Below, in pieces: positions 19,763 to 28,747 of a DNA stretch of 64,000 bases; position 1 is the stretch's first letter; the number at the start of each line of letters is the position of its first letter. Position numbers and translations under genes: made by a program. Source of the stretch: Deltaproteobacteria bacterium (GTDB lineage Bacteria > Myxococcota_C > UBA6777); the NCBI GenBank assembly GCA_002731275.1, contig PCBK01000162.1, forward strand, positions 1 through 64,000. The letters run 5' to 3'. The notes beneath the pieces are model-generated. The model worked only from the letters and a program-made list of their open reading frames with translations, was not told the DNA's origin and searched no databases.

Positions 19763-20482
19763 ATGAATCAGTTTAAAACAAAATTGAAGTCATTGAAACA
19801 TAAAGAGAATAGCGTGATTACAGCCTACGGAGAGACAAACCTGCCGACTGAATTTGGCCTCTTTCGTGTTATTGTTTTCCAGGAGAACGAGACGGGGAAA
19901 GAACATCTTGCCATTATTGCAGGTGACATCGAGAACAAAGAAGACATTTTGATTCGTGTTCATTCCGAGTGTTTGACTGGCGAAGTGCTCCACTCTCGAA
20001 AGTGTGATTGTCGTGAGCAGCTCGAAGCTGGGCTCTCTCGGATCGCTGAGGAAGGCGAGGGCATGGTGATTTACCTTCGCCAGGAAGGACGTGGTATCGG
20101 ACTTGGCAACAAGATCCGCGCGTACGCTCTTCAGGAGAGCGGCCATGACACTGTGGACTCCAACCGGATGCTCGGCTTCGGTGATGATCTCCGGACGTAT
20201 GAGGTCGCGGTCGATATCCTTCGTCATCTCAACGTGCAATCAGTGCGGTTGATGACGAACAACCCCTCCAAGATCAAGGCCCTCCAAGAAGAAGGTGTGG
20301 TCGTCAATGGTCGCGAAGAGATCTTTTGCGAACCCAATCCCCACAGCATCAACTACTTCCGCTCCAAACAAGCTCGTATGGGGCATATGTTCGACGATGG
20401 CGAGCTCCGTCAAATCGAAAGTTCTCTCTCCAATGTGAGCACTCTCTCCAAGCCAAATGGTACCCATCCCCACAACAAATAA
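19763..20482 (+). CDS. ribA: GTP cyclohydrolase II
   Basis: It catalyses the first committed step of riboflavin synthesis, opening GTP to the diaminopyrimidine with loss of formate and pyrophosphate. The zinc ligands are Cys70, Cys81 and Cys83 in HSECLTGEVLHSRKCDC. The RQEGRGIGLGNKIRAYALQ helix and the TNNPSKIKAL C-terminal motif are intact. At 239 residues it is a stand-alone RibA without the DHBP-synthase domain of RibBA. AAAGGGTG precedes the ATG. I looked for an FMN riboswitch in the 290-base upstream gap and did not see its conserved core. Confidence 0.96.
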   Translation: MNQFKTKLKSLKHKENSVITAYGETNLPTEFGLFRVIVFQENETGKEHLAIIAGDIENKEDILIRVHSECLTGEVLHSRKCDCREQLEAGLSRIAEEGEGMVIYLRQEGRGIGLGNKIRAYALQESGHDTVDSNRMLGFGDDLRTYEVAVDILRHLNVQSVRLMTNNPSKIKALQEEGVVVNGREEIFCEPNPHSINYFRSKQARMGHMFDDGELRQIESSLSNVSTLSKPNGTHPHNK

Positions 20483-20505
20483 GGCCGTTTTCTTCTGAAA
20501 CGACC
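20483..20505. terminator. Weak hairpin between ribA and herA
   Basis: Imperfect arms (GGCCGTTTTC and GAAACGACC, loop TTCT) begin immediately after the ribA stop codon in a 54-base convergent gap. Bulges and the lack of a U-run make this tentative. Confidence 0.25.
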
Positions 20506-20536
20506 TACGACTTACTCCCCGCTTACCACTCAACCA

Positions 20537-22237
20537 TTAGACAACTCGACCTTTTCGTCTCTTTTTGGGTTTCGAGTCAGGGACCGTTGCGTTGGAGAGT
20601 CGTCGCTTCTCCTGACTGGAAGAGGAGAAGTAGTGCAGCCACTCTTGTGGTGCGTCGAGTGTCTCGCCACCGTGCGGTGTATGGCGTGTGCGGACTTTAC
20701 ACAGGACAGGTGTGTGGATGGCGTTGCCTGCTACGATCACTTGGCCACGTGTGAGGGATGGAAGCTCTGAGAGTAGATCACGCCCAGCGCTCTCGACGCT
20801 CTCTGCGATGCTTCGTTGGTCGATGGGGTTGACGATCCGCATAAACAACTGTGTCATGCACTGGGAGAGCACGTCTGAGTCGAGTTTTCCCGGTCGTTGG
20901 CTGATAACGCCGATCCCTACGCCGAATTTTCGTCCCTCTGAGAGGATGGTTTTGAGAATGTTTGTGGTGATCGCGTGTCCACCTGCAGGCGCAAAGCGGT
21001 GTGCCTCTTCGATGAGGATAAAGACCGGAAAATCAAGCGCCTCTTGTCTGTGTTGGTTGAGATCTTTGACCGCGTTCATGCGCGAGTAGAAAGCCCGCCG
21101 TAACAACGTCCCGAGGATGATCTGTTGATCTTCTGCGTCGATCTCGGACATCTGCAAGACCGTACACTGACCTGGTGCAAAGAGCTCTCGGAGTGGGATA
21201 TGTTGTGCGTCACTGAACAACTCTTTTGAGCGACCAAAACGCATATCGATCTTCCACATCAACGCGTTGATGGTCGAAAAGTTTTCCCCTGATCCGTCTG
21301 GAGCGAGTGAGAGTAAAGCCTGTTTGAGATCAGCAAGACCCCACTGTTTGCCTCCATCGTCTTTTTTACTGCCGACGACTTTTCTGTAGGCCTCCCCTAA
21401 AAAGTGACTTTGCTTCTCGGTCAACCCCGGCAGTAAATAGCGAAGATCACTCTCCCTTAAGCTAGAGAGGCGAATACGAATACTCTCAGGTGGTTTGATT
21501 TGGACCTTGGGTTGGTAATTATCCGTACCAAACTCTACATTCTCTTCGAGCTCTTGGAGTGTCGAGTATTCTCCGTGAGGGTCGGCGATCAGGACGGCTG
21601 CGCGGTTGTAATGCTTGAGCATCTCTTCGACGAGGACTGCCGCTGTATAACTCTTACCTGAGCCCGTTCCTGCGAGGATCGCGAGGTGTGTACTGACCAT
21701 CTCTCGGACACGTAAGACAACAGGGACACGACCTTCTTCGCGAGTGAGCAGGTGTCCGAGGTGGGCCGAACCGACCTGTCCTTTGCCACAAGGGGAGAGC
21801 ACAGAGGCCAACTCCAGATCGGCGGTGAGGAACACTGGATCGCCTGGATCGGGTGTCAGGCGTGGGTTGACAAAGCAATTCATGTTGTAATTCCAGCTTC
21901 CGAGGATCTGGGCTTCGACCTCGTAGATCTCATCCCCATCACCATCTGCACCCAACACAAAGGCGAGCTTTCTCAGCTCGATGTTGGGATCGGCGAGTAA
22001 GCCGGCTGGATATGAACGTGCCAACTTCCTGGACACGATCTTCCCGTAGATGGGGAAGGCATCAGGGTCGTTGTGAGGGTAGTAGTGGATAAACTCACCG
22101 ATCTTGCTGCGGCGGTTGTCAGAGGTGATGAAGACGTAGCGACTCCCTTCCTCGCTTGGGCCTTTGACAACGCCAAGTGCTTGTTCTTCCTCAAAGTCTC
22201 CGAAGATTGGAGCTTGCTCTGTGATATCTGTGCTCAT
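20537..22237 (-). CDS. herA: HerA-like bipolar DNA translocase ATPase
   Basis: The 566-residue protein is a FtsK/HerA-clade hexameric ATPase. An N-terminal HAS-type beta-barrel region (about 1-110) precedes the ATPase core: Walker A GTGSGKS (190-196), ADPHGEY, Walker B FILIEEAHRF (406-415), then a late SQRPGKLDSDVLSQC arm. HerA pairs with NurA to unwind and degrade DNA ends in archaea and some bacteria. It is the last gene of a four-gene operon; its ATG overlaps the TGA of the preceding gene (ATGA), with GGGGA seven bases upstream, which fixes the start. The C-terminus is basic. Genome repair or phage defence are both possible. Confidence 0.9.
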   Translation of the reverse strand: MSTDITEQAPIFGDFEEEQALGVVKGPSEEGSRYVFITSDNRRSKIGEFIHYYPHNDPDAFPIYGKIVSRKLARSYPAGLLADPNIELRKLAFVLGADGDGDEIYEVEAQILGSWNYNMNCFVNPRLTPDPGDPVFLTADLELASVLSPCGKGQVGSAHLGHLLTREEGRVPVVLRVREMVSTHLAILAGTGSGKSYTAAVLVEEMLKHYNRAAVLIADPHGEYSTLQELEENVEFGTDNYQPKVQIKPPESIRIRLSSLRESDLRYLLPGLTEKQSHFLGEAYRKVVGSKKDDGGKQWGLADLKQALLSLAPDGSGENFSTINALMWKIDMRFGRSKELFSDAQHIPLRELFAPGQCTVLQMSEIDAEDQQIILGTLLRRAFYSRMNAVKDLNQHRQEALDFPVFILIEEAHRFAPAGGHAITTNILKTILSEGRKFGVGIGVISQRPGKLDSDVLSQCMTQLFMRIVNPIDQRSIAESVESAGRDLLSELPSLTRGQVIVAGNAIHTPVLCKVRTRHTPHGGETLDAPQEWLHYFSSSSQEKRRLSNATVPDSKPKKRRKGRVV

Positions 22238-22854
22238 CGCATATTCCCCAAGGTTGATTGCCAAGCTGCATTTTTCTGAAGGGCCGTCAAAATGCGTCGT
22301 TCAGGAGGGCTACAAACAGACATCAGCTGTTCACAGATCATCGACAGGAGCGAACCTGCGAGGCCTGGGCCGCTCTCTGCGAGCAGTGGGTAGTAACGCA
22401 GCTGAAAGCGTCCATTCTCGTCGTAGTGGAACCCTTTGTATTCTTCTGTCGAGAGTGTTCTGACCGTACATCCGACTGGAAGGACATGTGGAGGGACGCC
22501 TTGTTTGCCGCTCTGATCGGGTCGCAGCTGTCCGAGTAGCAAGATGCTCACGACAACGCCGACTTCGTTTAGATAGTCAGGGGCGAAGACGGCATTTTGT
22601 TCATGGGGAATGGTCAGTCGTGGACCAAAGTTTCCGCTCTCGGGGTTGAGGAGGCGACTGTTTGAGATGATGCCGACGATTTTCTCGCGATGTGTGTCCT
22701 CTGCGGTGTCTTGGTGAGGTTGCATCAGGACAAAGGTTCCAAATGCATAATCTTGCCGTTTGGGTGGGGCGCTGCATTCGCTCTCGTCGTATATCCTTGC
22801 GTTGTAGAGCAGGTGGGATTCGGAGTTGAGGATCTTTCCCAGATCGATGGACAC
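22234..22854 (-). CDS. Unknown protein between NurA and HerA; possible stand-alone HAS-type barrel
   Basis: The 206-residue protein is not recognised. It has no catalytic motif, signal peptide or membrane segment. Beta-rich stretches (YAFGTFVLMQP, IVGIISNSRLLNP, NEVGVVVSILLLGQL) and VPPHVLPVGCTVRTLS resemble, by eye, the N-terminal barrel of HerA proteins, where a similar Pro/Gly-Val segment ends the barrel. A helical C-terminal part follows. The start is GTG with AGGAGA at good spacing. The stop overlaps the herA start by ATGA, so production is coupled to HerA. It may be a HerA ring adaptor or a NurA-HerA bridge; this is inference. Confidence 0.72.
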   Translation of the reverse strand: MSIDLGKILNSESHLLYNARIYDESECSAPPKRQDYAFGTFVLMQPHQDTAEDTHREKIVGIISNSRLLNPESGNFGPRLTIPHEQNAVFAPDYLNEVGVVVSILLLGQLRPDQSGKQGVPPHVLPVGCTVRTLSTEEYKGFHYDENGRFQLRYYPLLAESGPGLAGSLLSMICEQLMSVCSPPERRILTALQKNAAWQSTLGNMR

Positions 22855-22907
22855 GGTATTGTTCTCCTGTTGTGTGAAGAGCGATATGTTCTGGAGTGGA
22901 CGAGCGT

Positions 22908-24089
22908 CTATCGTCTTCTCTGCTTGCTTTGTAATTTACCGGAAATTTGAAGTGAGAGCGAATGACTTTCGAGGAAGGACTTGAACAAGTTGTTAAATCG
23001 ACTCCGATCGAAGGGCGAAAACCATGCGACTTGATCCGCTGTTTCCAAGGCATAGGGATAACCATTGCCGATAATACACTCGGCTCTGACGATGTCGAGC
23101 ACGTCGTCGAGTTGGCCACTCTCATGTAACCAAAGAGGGAACTCGATACGTGTGGGGAGTCGATCCATTTTGGTCCGCATGTAGAGGAACCCAAGCTCCG
23201 TTGAGAAGTCGCCATACTCTCTTAGTATGCCAGGGCGAGAGAGTCGAAACGCGATGGTCCTGTCACCCCAATTTGGGATCAAGTTTTGTACGAGTTGTGC
23301 ATCACGCAAGCCATCTTGTTGAAGATCTGGTTCGTCACAGAAGGTGAATTGCAACATGCGTATCAGATCTCTCGCGACAGAGGTGTCTACATACCCGATG
23401 ACAGGGGCGGCTTGTTGTTGGGAGGCTTCGAGCAGGGCGAGGGCTGATTGGAGATAACGTTGTCTATAAAGCTCCATCAAGACCTCTGCAAAAGAGATCA
23501 GCAATGAACCGTCAAAGAAGGTCACGGAGCGTTTGACGTTTTGGGTTCGCGAGAAGAAGTTGAGGATCGTGTCAATCTCCAGCTCGTATCGGCGAAGGCT
23601 GATGATTTGATCGTGGTACATCTTCTCTTCGCTGCCTGAAGAGAGGAGCTCTTCAGGACCGATGACCTCCGCGTGGACATTCTTTTCGAAGGGTGCATTT
23701 GCCTCGTGTGGGTTGAGATACCAGCCAGCTTGCACAACGGCGACGGGGATGGAGATCTCTTTGTTGGGCATGATCTGCGAGCCATCGACGGCGAAGGTGG
23801 TACGCGCTGTGAGGACTGAGGCGGCCCACTCTCGGGCTTCCTGGTGATTGTGGAAGCTCTGTGTGAAGGGGACAGCGAGACTTTGATGGGTTTCCCATTC
23901 CCTGGTGGGGTGTGCGCCTGGATAGTCGAGAGGCGCGAGTCGTGCGTCTGCGAAGAGGTAGGTCAGCGCGGAGAAGCGTTCGAGCCATTCGCTATGTTGT
24001 GCACTCTGTGCGGTTTTGGTTTCGTGGTGGCTTTGGAATTCGTCGACTTTGCGCTCGAGGGCGTGAAGGAGGTGGCCAGGTTCTAGCAT
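22908..24089 (-). CDS. nurA: NurA-domain nuclease
   Basis: The 393-residue protein has the NurA pattern: a first acidic motif FAVDGSQIMP (Asp102), a second FFDGSLLIS near 195, a YVDTS motif near 255, and a C-terminal conserved segment with MRTKMDRLPTRIEFP and GNGYPYALETADQVAW. NurA proteins are manganese-dependent 5'-3' exonucleases and ssDNA endonucleases that work inside a HerA ring to resect DNA ends. The gene begins 12 bases after the Rad50-like gene ends and is followed by the 206-residue gene (53-base gap), so co-transcription is very likely. Confidence 0.88.
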   Translation of the reverse strand: MLEPGHLLHALERKVDEFQSHHETKTAQSAQHSEWLERFSALTYLFADARLAPLDYPGAHPTREWETHQSLAVPFTQSFHNHQEAREWAASVLTARTTFAVDGSQIMPNKEISIPVAVVQAGWYLNPHEANAPFEKNVHAEVIGPEELLSSGSEEKMYHDQIISLRRYELEIDTILNFFSRTQNVKRSVTFFDGSLLISFAEVLMELYRQRYLQSALALLEASQQQAAPVIGYVDTSVARDLIRMLQFTFCDEPDLQQDGLRDAQLVQNLIPNWGDRTIAFRLSRPGILREYGDFSTELGFLYMRTKMDRLPTRIEFPLWLHESGQLDDVLDIVRAECIIGNGYPYALETADQVAWFSPFDRSRFNNLFKSFLESHSLSLQISGKLQSKQRRR

Positions 24090-24101
24090 ATCATTTTGCT
24101 C

Positions 24102-27100
24102 TTATTTTTCGCGGTCGATCCAGACGACGTGATCGGTGATCGATTCGAAGGTGTCGTCGTGACTGATCACGAAGAGTTGTTCAAAGCCGTTGATGTCCAT
24201 GAGCTGTGTGGCGAGGTTGTGTCGACGTTCTGCGTCCATGTGTGCGGTAGGTTCGTCAAAAAATGCGATGCGTACACTGGACAGCTCGCGGACAAAGGCG
24301 AGTCGGATGGCGAGCGCTGCGGACATTTGTTCGCCACCTGAGAGGTTGGCGAAGGAGCGCTCAATACCTTCTTCTTCTACAAACAGCTCAAAATCCTCGC
24401 TCCATCGTAAATGCAGGCGGTTTTGATCCATAAGGTGACGGAAGATCCTGTTGGCCTCTTGTGAGATGGAGCCAATCAGTGCGCGTGTTACGCGAGGACC
24501 TGCTTCGTTATAGACTTTTCTTGTGAGCTCACAGCAGTCGATGACTTCTTTGAGCCTGTTGCACTGTCCTTGCTGTTCGGCGACCTCTGTGCGGAGGAGT
24601 TGAAGCCGTTCAATATCCTTGGAGAGTGTACTGAGTCGTTCTTTTTTCTCTGGTAGGAGGACGTTGAGCTGTGTGCTGCGTTGTTTCAGCGCCTCAAATT
24701 CGTCTTGTAGTGTCTTCATCTGCTCGGGCTGGAAGGCTTCTTGGAGAGGTTTGATGCTCTCTTTGAGCTCCTCAACGAGCGCTTCTGTTTGTCGCAGTGA
24801 GGTTTCAATTTCCTTGAGTCTGCGTTCACTTGCGGGGAGCTTTTCGGCGGCGTGTTTGTGTTGCAGGTGTTTCTGGTAGGCTTCTTCGGTGCGTTGTAAT
24901 TGCTCGCTAACCTCTTGAAGTTTTGCGTCGAGGGTTTCGAAGTCTTTACGCTTTTCGGCGAGGGTGTCGAGGCGGCTTTGACAGGAGGTCTGTTTGGTTT
25001 GGGTTTGTGTGAGGGTCTTTTGTAGTGTGGGCAGTGCTTTGAGTTGTGATTGGTTAAAGCGCACTTTTTCGCGTGGGTTGCCCAACTCTTTGAGTGAAGC
25101 TTCGATCGGTGGGATTTGTGCTTCTGCGTTGGAGAGGGAGCTGATCTGTTGTTGGAGTTGCTCGACGTGTTGTTGTCGTTTGGTGAGGTCTTGCTGGAGT
25201 CGTTGGTAGAGACCTTCTTCGACGGGGAGTTTTTCTGCTTCTTTTGTCAACTGGTGAAGGACTTTGTAGTCCTCGCGCAGTTGGTGTCGTTGTTTGCCGA
25301 GCTCTTCGAGTTCTTTTTTGTTGTCTGGGAAGGCCTCGAGTGTTTTGACAATCTCTGCGCGCTGTTGTTTTTTTTGTTCGAGGAGTTTGTGTTTCTCTTC
25401 GAGTTGGATCTTCAGCTTTTCGCCGTCTGTTTGGAGAATATTCCGCGAGGTCTTGGCATGTTGGATTTGTTTCTCAAGTGTGTCCCAATCTTTTTTGCGC
25501 TGTGTGCGTGTCTCTTGGGCTTTTTGTAGTGTATTGCCAAGGTGCTGTTCGAGATTTTGGCCTTCTGGCAGGTTGAGACAGGGTTGTTTGAAGAATGGGC
25601 AGACCCCACCTGAGACGTCTTTGCTAAATTGCTCTTCGCGTTCGATTTGGGCTTCGAGAGCGCCAAGCTCTCGCTGACATGTGTTGAGCTTTGTTTCGAG
25701 CTGTGGGAGGTCTTTGGCGATGGGTTGGTGTGTGTCGAGGAGGGTTTTGTGTTTCTCTTCATCCGCTTTGAGGGAGGCTTCAAACGCGGTGAATTCTTTG
25801 TCAAAGTCTTCGAGGCGTTGTGCGATGGCTAGGCGTTCTTTGTCTTGTTTTTCTATTTGCTCAATACGATCGGAGATCTCTTTGCCTTTGGTGCCAATTT
25901 GTTCTTTCTCTTCGACCTTGGGTTGGAGCTTGCGAAGCTCTTCGACTTTGGTTTGTCGGACACTCTGCTCTTTCTTCAGCTCCTCAAGAGCGCTCTCTTC
26001 GCGTTTGAGTCGCGTTTTGGCTTCTTGCCATTGGAGGGTCTCTTTGCGTAACTGTTCGAGTTGTGCTTCGAGTTTGGTTTGGGTCTCGACTTGTGCAGCG
26101 AGGGATGTATTTTCAGCTTCGAGAGCTTCGAGTTTTTGAACTTCTTTTGTTTGCGTTTCAAGTGATTGCGCGAGGCTCTGTGCTTGCAATGTCAGCTTGG
26201 AGATTTCTTCTTGAACGGTCTTGGCGTCGCGCTGCTGTTGTCTCAGCGTTTTATCGGCTTGTCGGGCTTCTTCGTGTTGTTTGGCGTCTTGTTTGACAGC
26301 TTCAACGATCTTGTGGGAGGTCTTTGCCTCTTCAAAGTCGCGCATCGCCGTACGTTGTTCGCTGCGGAAGCGCTGCAGACGTTCCTGATTCTTGTCGAGC
26401 TTCTGTGTTTGTTTGCGTAGCTGCTCTTGTTGTTCGTTGAGCTTGTCGAGTTGTTCGACGAGTTGCGGTTTGCGTGCTTCAAGTTGTGTGTGTTCGACTT
26501 CGAGCGCCTCGGTTTCTTTGCGTAGTATTTGCTCTTGCTGTTCTTTTTCGGGCAGCTGTTCAAGTTGTTCGAGGCGGGATTCGAGTTTTCCTTTTAGCTC
26601 ACTGAGTCGGTTTTTGAGCTGGTTGAGGAACTCTCTCATTTTGTCGTAGGCGCTCTGGTACTCTTCAACACGTAGGAGAGGGTAGAAGGTTTTTTTGCGG
26701 TCCTTCGGGGTTTGTCGGAAGGCTGAGGTGAGTGTGCCTTGTGGGACGCCGAGTGTCGTCTCGAAGAGTTGAGGAAGCTCGATGTTGGGGTCGAGCTGCA
26801 TAAGGTCTTGCAAGACGCTTTGTGACTCGCCTGCGCCTTGGGCCATTAAGGAGCCCGTTTCGAGGTCGTGGACGGCGTAGTGTCCGCCACCGCGCTGTGT
26901 GATCCTACGCTCGACGATATAATCTCGCCCGTCCGCAGCGGCTTCAAACTCGACGATGATCGTGGCACGTCGGGCACCTTTGCGAAGGAGCTCCGAGACT
27001 TTGGTCGAGCGATGGTTAAAGAGCGCAAAGCCGATCGCCTCGACAAGGGAGGTTTTTCCTGCCCCGTTGGGGCCACAAATTGCATTCGTCCCTGGAAAGA

Positions 27101-27161
27101 AGGTGCCTTCGAAAGAGACATGTCGTTTGAAGTTCTCCAACTTCACACGTTTGATGTACAT
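24102..27161 (-). CDS. Rad50/SbcC-like SMC-family ATPase
   Basis: The 1019-residue protein has an N-terminal ATPase half (MYIKRVKLENFKRH, Walker A GPNGAGKTSL), two very long Glu/Gln/Lys-rich coiled-coil arms, and a C-terminal half with LSGGEQMSAALAIRLA signature, IAFFDEPT Walker B and VISHD. The hinge point, residues 521-528, reads CPFFKQPC: the two Cys are six residues apart, not the CxxC of a standard zinc hook. Rad50 normally works with the Mre11 nuclease; none is encoded next to it. The start at 27161 matches the family N-terminus and has GGA upstream; an ATG at 27227 is the alternative. It is the first gene of the operon. Confidence 0.9.
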   Translation of the reverse strand: MYIKRVKLENFKRHVSFEGTFFPGTNAICGPNGAGKTSLVEAIGFALFNHRSTKVSELLRKGARRATIIVEFEAAADGRDYIVERRITQRGGGHYAVHDLETGSLMAQGAGESQSVLQDLMQLDPNIELPQLFETTLGVPQGTLTSAFRQTPKDRKKTFYPLLRVEEYQSAYDKMREFLNQLKNRLSELKGKLESRLEQLEQLPEKEQQEQILRKETEALEVEHTQLEARKPQLVEQLDKLNEQQEQLRKQTQKLDKNQERLQRFRSEQRTAMRDFEEAKTSHKIVEAVKQDAKQHEEARQADKTLRQQQRDAKTVQEEISKLTLQAQSLAQSLETQTKEVQKLEALEAENTSLAAQVETQTKLEAQLEQLRKETLQWQEAKTRLKREESALEELKKEQSVRQTKVEELRKLQPKVEEKEQIGTKGKEISDRIEQIEKQDKERLAIAQRLEDFDKEFTAFEASLKADEEKHKTLLDTHQPIAKDLPQLETKLNTCQRELGALEAQIEREEQFSKDVSGGVCPFFKQPCLNLPEGQNLEQHLGNTLQKAQETRTQRKKDWDTLEKQIQHAKTSRNILQTDGEKLKIQLEEKHKLLEQKKQQRAEIVKTLEAFPDNKKELEELGKQRHQLREDYKVLHQLTKEAEKLPVEEGLYQRLQQDLTKRQQHVEQLQQQISSLSNAEAQIPPIEASLKELGNPREKVRFNQSQLKALPTLQKTLTQTQTKQTSCQSRLDTLAEKRKDFETLDAKLQEVSEQLQRTEEAYQKHLQHKHAAEKLPASERRLKEIETSLRQTEALVEELKESIKPLQEAFQPEQMKTLQDEFEALKQRSTQLNVLLPEKKERLSTLSKDIERLQLLRTEVAEQQGQCNRLKEVIDCCELTRKVYNEAGPRVTRALIGSISQEANRIFRHLMDQNRLHLRWSEDFELFVEEEGIERSFANLSGGEQMSAALAIRLAFVRELSSVRIAFFDEPTAHMDAERRHNLATQLMDINGFEQLFVISHDDTFESITDHVVWIDREK

Positions 27162-27587
27162 ATTGTATCCATTCTGTGGAAGATCCCCATCCTTCGGCAA
27201 AGACGTTTGGACAGGTGTGTCAAACATTCGCCATTTGAGCGGTCGGTGAAAAGTCTACTCTAGAGACTCGATTGGACTGCTGCAGCACACGAGCGTGTAG
27301 TTGTACCAAAACCCCTCCAAGAGGTCAATCAGAGCCTCTCGAATTGTATTTTTTCATGGGGGTATTCTTGTCATATTTGGGCTGTTCGTGGTACTTTAAC
27401 TCGTTGGCAAGCAGTGACGGCTCACCTCTCCTTTCGAATGTTGGATGTCTTCCTTATCACGTGGACCGGCTGCACGATTGAATTGCACTCGCGAACTTGC
27501 CTTCTTTGTCTCCATCGTCTCTCGAATCGGCGTCAATACGATGGGTTGGCAAGTCGCTGTTTGCTTTGGACTGTAGGGCATGTGTGG
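27162..27587. other. Divergent promoter region of the Rad50-NurA-HerA operon
   Basis: This 426-base region contains the operon promoter candidate (27300-27328, minus) and a weaker plus-strand candidate (TTGTCA, 18 bases, TACTTT, 27368-27397) for the MshEN gene. Longer frames on both strands extend into it, but their translations are atypical and no ribosome-binding site supports them. Confidence 0.5.
27300..27328 (-). promoter_or_regulatory. Candidate sigma-70-type promoter of the Rad50-NurA-HerA operon
   Basis: Read on the minus strand: TTGACC, 17 bases, TACAAC. Predicted start near 27293. It supports the four leftward genes as one transcript, because no comparable element lies between them. 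Confidence 0.5.
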
Positions 27588-28613
27588 ATGAGAACACCGA
27601 ATAATCCGCTGGCTGATATTTTGATGCGTGCTGGTTTGATCTCTCCTTCTCAACTCGAACAGGTGTTCCAGGAACAGCAGCGTTGGGGAGGGCGTTTGAT
27701 CCCGCTGTTGGTCGAGATGGGATTGATTCAGGAGACACGCCTTGTGCAGATGTTGAGCCAAGAGATGAGGCTGTCTGTTGCGACACTTGATGGCATGAGA
27801 CAGATCCCCCCCGAGGCGCTTCGGCGCGTCCCTGTCGCGCTCTGTGAAAGGTATGACGTGATCCCCATTGGGTACGATGGACGTCACAACCGACTCCAGG
27901 TCGCGATGAGTGATCCAACTGAACAGGTCGTCCTTCAAGAGGTACGAACGGTCTCCAACAGCGAGATCGATCCTTACGTTGCAGGTGTGACGTCCATTCG
28001 TCGTGCCATTCGTATCTATTTCTACGGTGAGAGCACGGCTGAAGTCCTGCGTGTTGTCCCCGATCTTCATCCTGAGGCTTTTGGTGGTTACAAAAATCCC
28101 CCGCCTGCGATGTCTCACGGTGATCTCTCTGGACCTATCCCAAGTGTCCCATCTGGTCAGTGGACCGGACCCTCTATCCCCACAACAAATTACCAACACC
28201 CACCACCAAGGAAGGGGAGCTATCCCCCTGAACGTCCGCCAAACTCACGTGATAGTTACGACGCTCGTGGAGCCGCCAATAAGAGTTTTGGCTCCAGACC
28301 ACCCGAGCGAAGCGGAGTACCAACAGGCCCACGTCCTACGACTCCAGAGTCTGAACATATCGCAGGTCTCGAACGAAAAGTTGATATCCTTGAGCGCGAA
28401 ATTCATAAGTTGCGCAACACCTTCAATCAACTCGAAGACAAGTTCGAAGATGAGATTCAGGAAGTCCAGCAACTTCTACGCAATCGCTTCCAAGAGCAAC
28501 GTATGCTCGTACGTGGCTTGCTCGATCTACTCGTCGCAAATGGTCATCTTCGCAAAGAAGATATCGTCAATATGCTCAACCAAATCGCACAAAACCAAGC
28601 CAACAAATCATAA
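27588..28613 (+). CDS. MshEN (GspE N-terminal) domain protein with C-terminal coiled coil
   Basis: The 341-residue protein lacks any ATPase domain. Residues about 1-150 match the MshEN domain found at the N-terminus of type II secretion and type IV pilus ATPases: two similar short blocks (LADILMRAGLISPSQLEQVF and RLIPLLVEMGLIQETRLVQM), then an alpha/beta part. MshEN domains can bind cyclic di-GMP; here the first block lacks the leading Arg-Leu-Gly, so binding is uncertain. A Pro/Ser/Arg-rich linker and a C-terminal coiled coil follow. The ATG at 27588 was chosen because the domain begins just after it; an adjacent GTG at 27582 is possible. It is a stand-alone gene. Confidence 0.78.
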   Translation: MRTPNNPLADILMRAGLISPSQLEQVFQEQQRWGGRLIPLLVEMGLIQETRLVQMLSQEMRLSVATLDGMRQIPPEALRRVPVALCERYDVIPIGYDGRHNRLQVAMSDPTEQVVLQEVRTVSNSEIDPYVAGVTSIRRAIRIYFYGESTAEVLRVVPDLHPEAFGGYKNPPPAMSHGDLSGPIPSVPSGQWTGPSIPTTNYQHPPPRKGSYPPERPPNSRDSYDARGAANKSFGSRPPERSGVPTGPRPTTPESEHIAGLERKVDILEREIHKLRNTFNQLEDKFEDEIQEVQQLLRNRFQEQRMLVRGLLDLLVANGHLRKEDIVNMLNQIAQNQANKS

Positions 28614-28747
28614 GCAAATACGCACAAGAGGGGCTTAAGCGCCGACGTGATACCCTCGTGAAGTCAAAGGATGGACGCGATGCAGCGTTTTTCGGGGGCA
28701 GGTTTTGTGTCCAATGTCTGTGCTGTAGGTGTTTGTGAGGAGATGGC

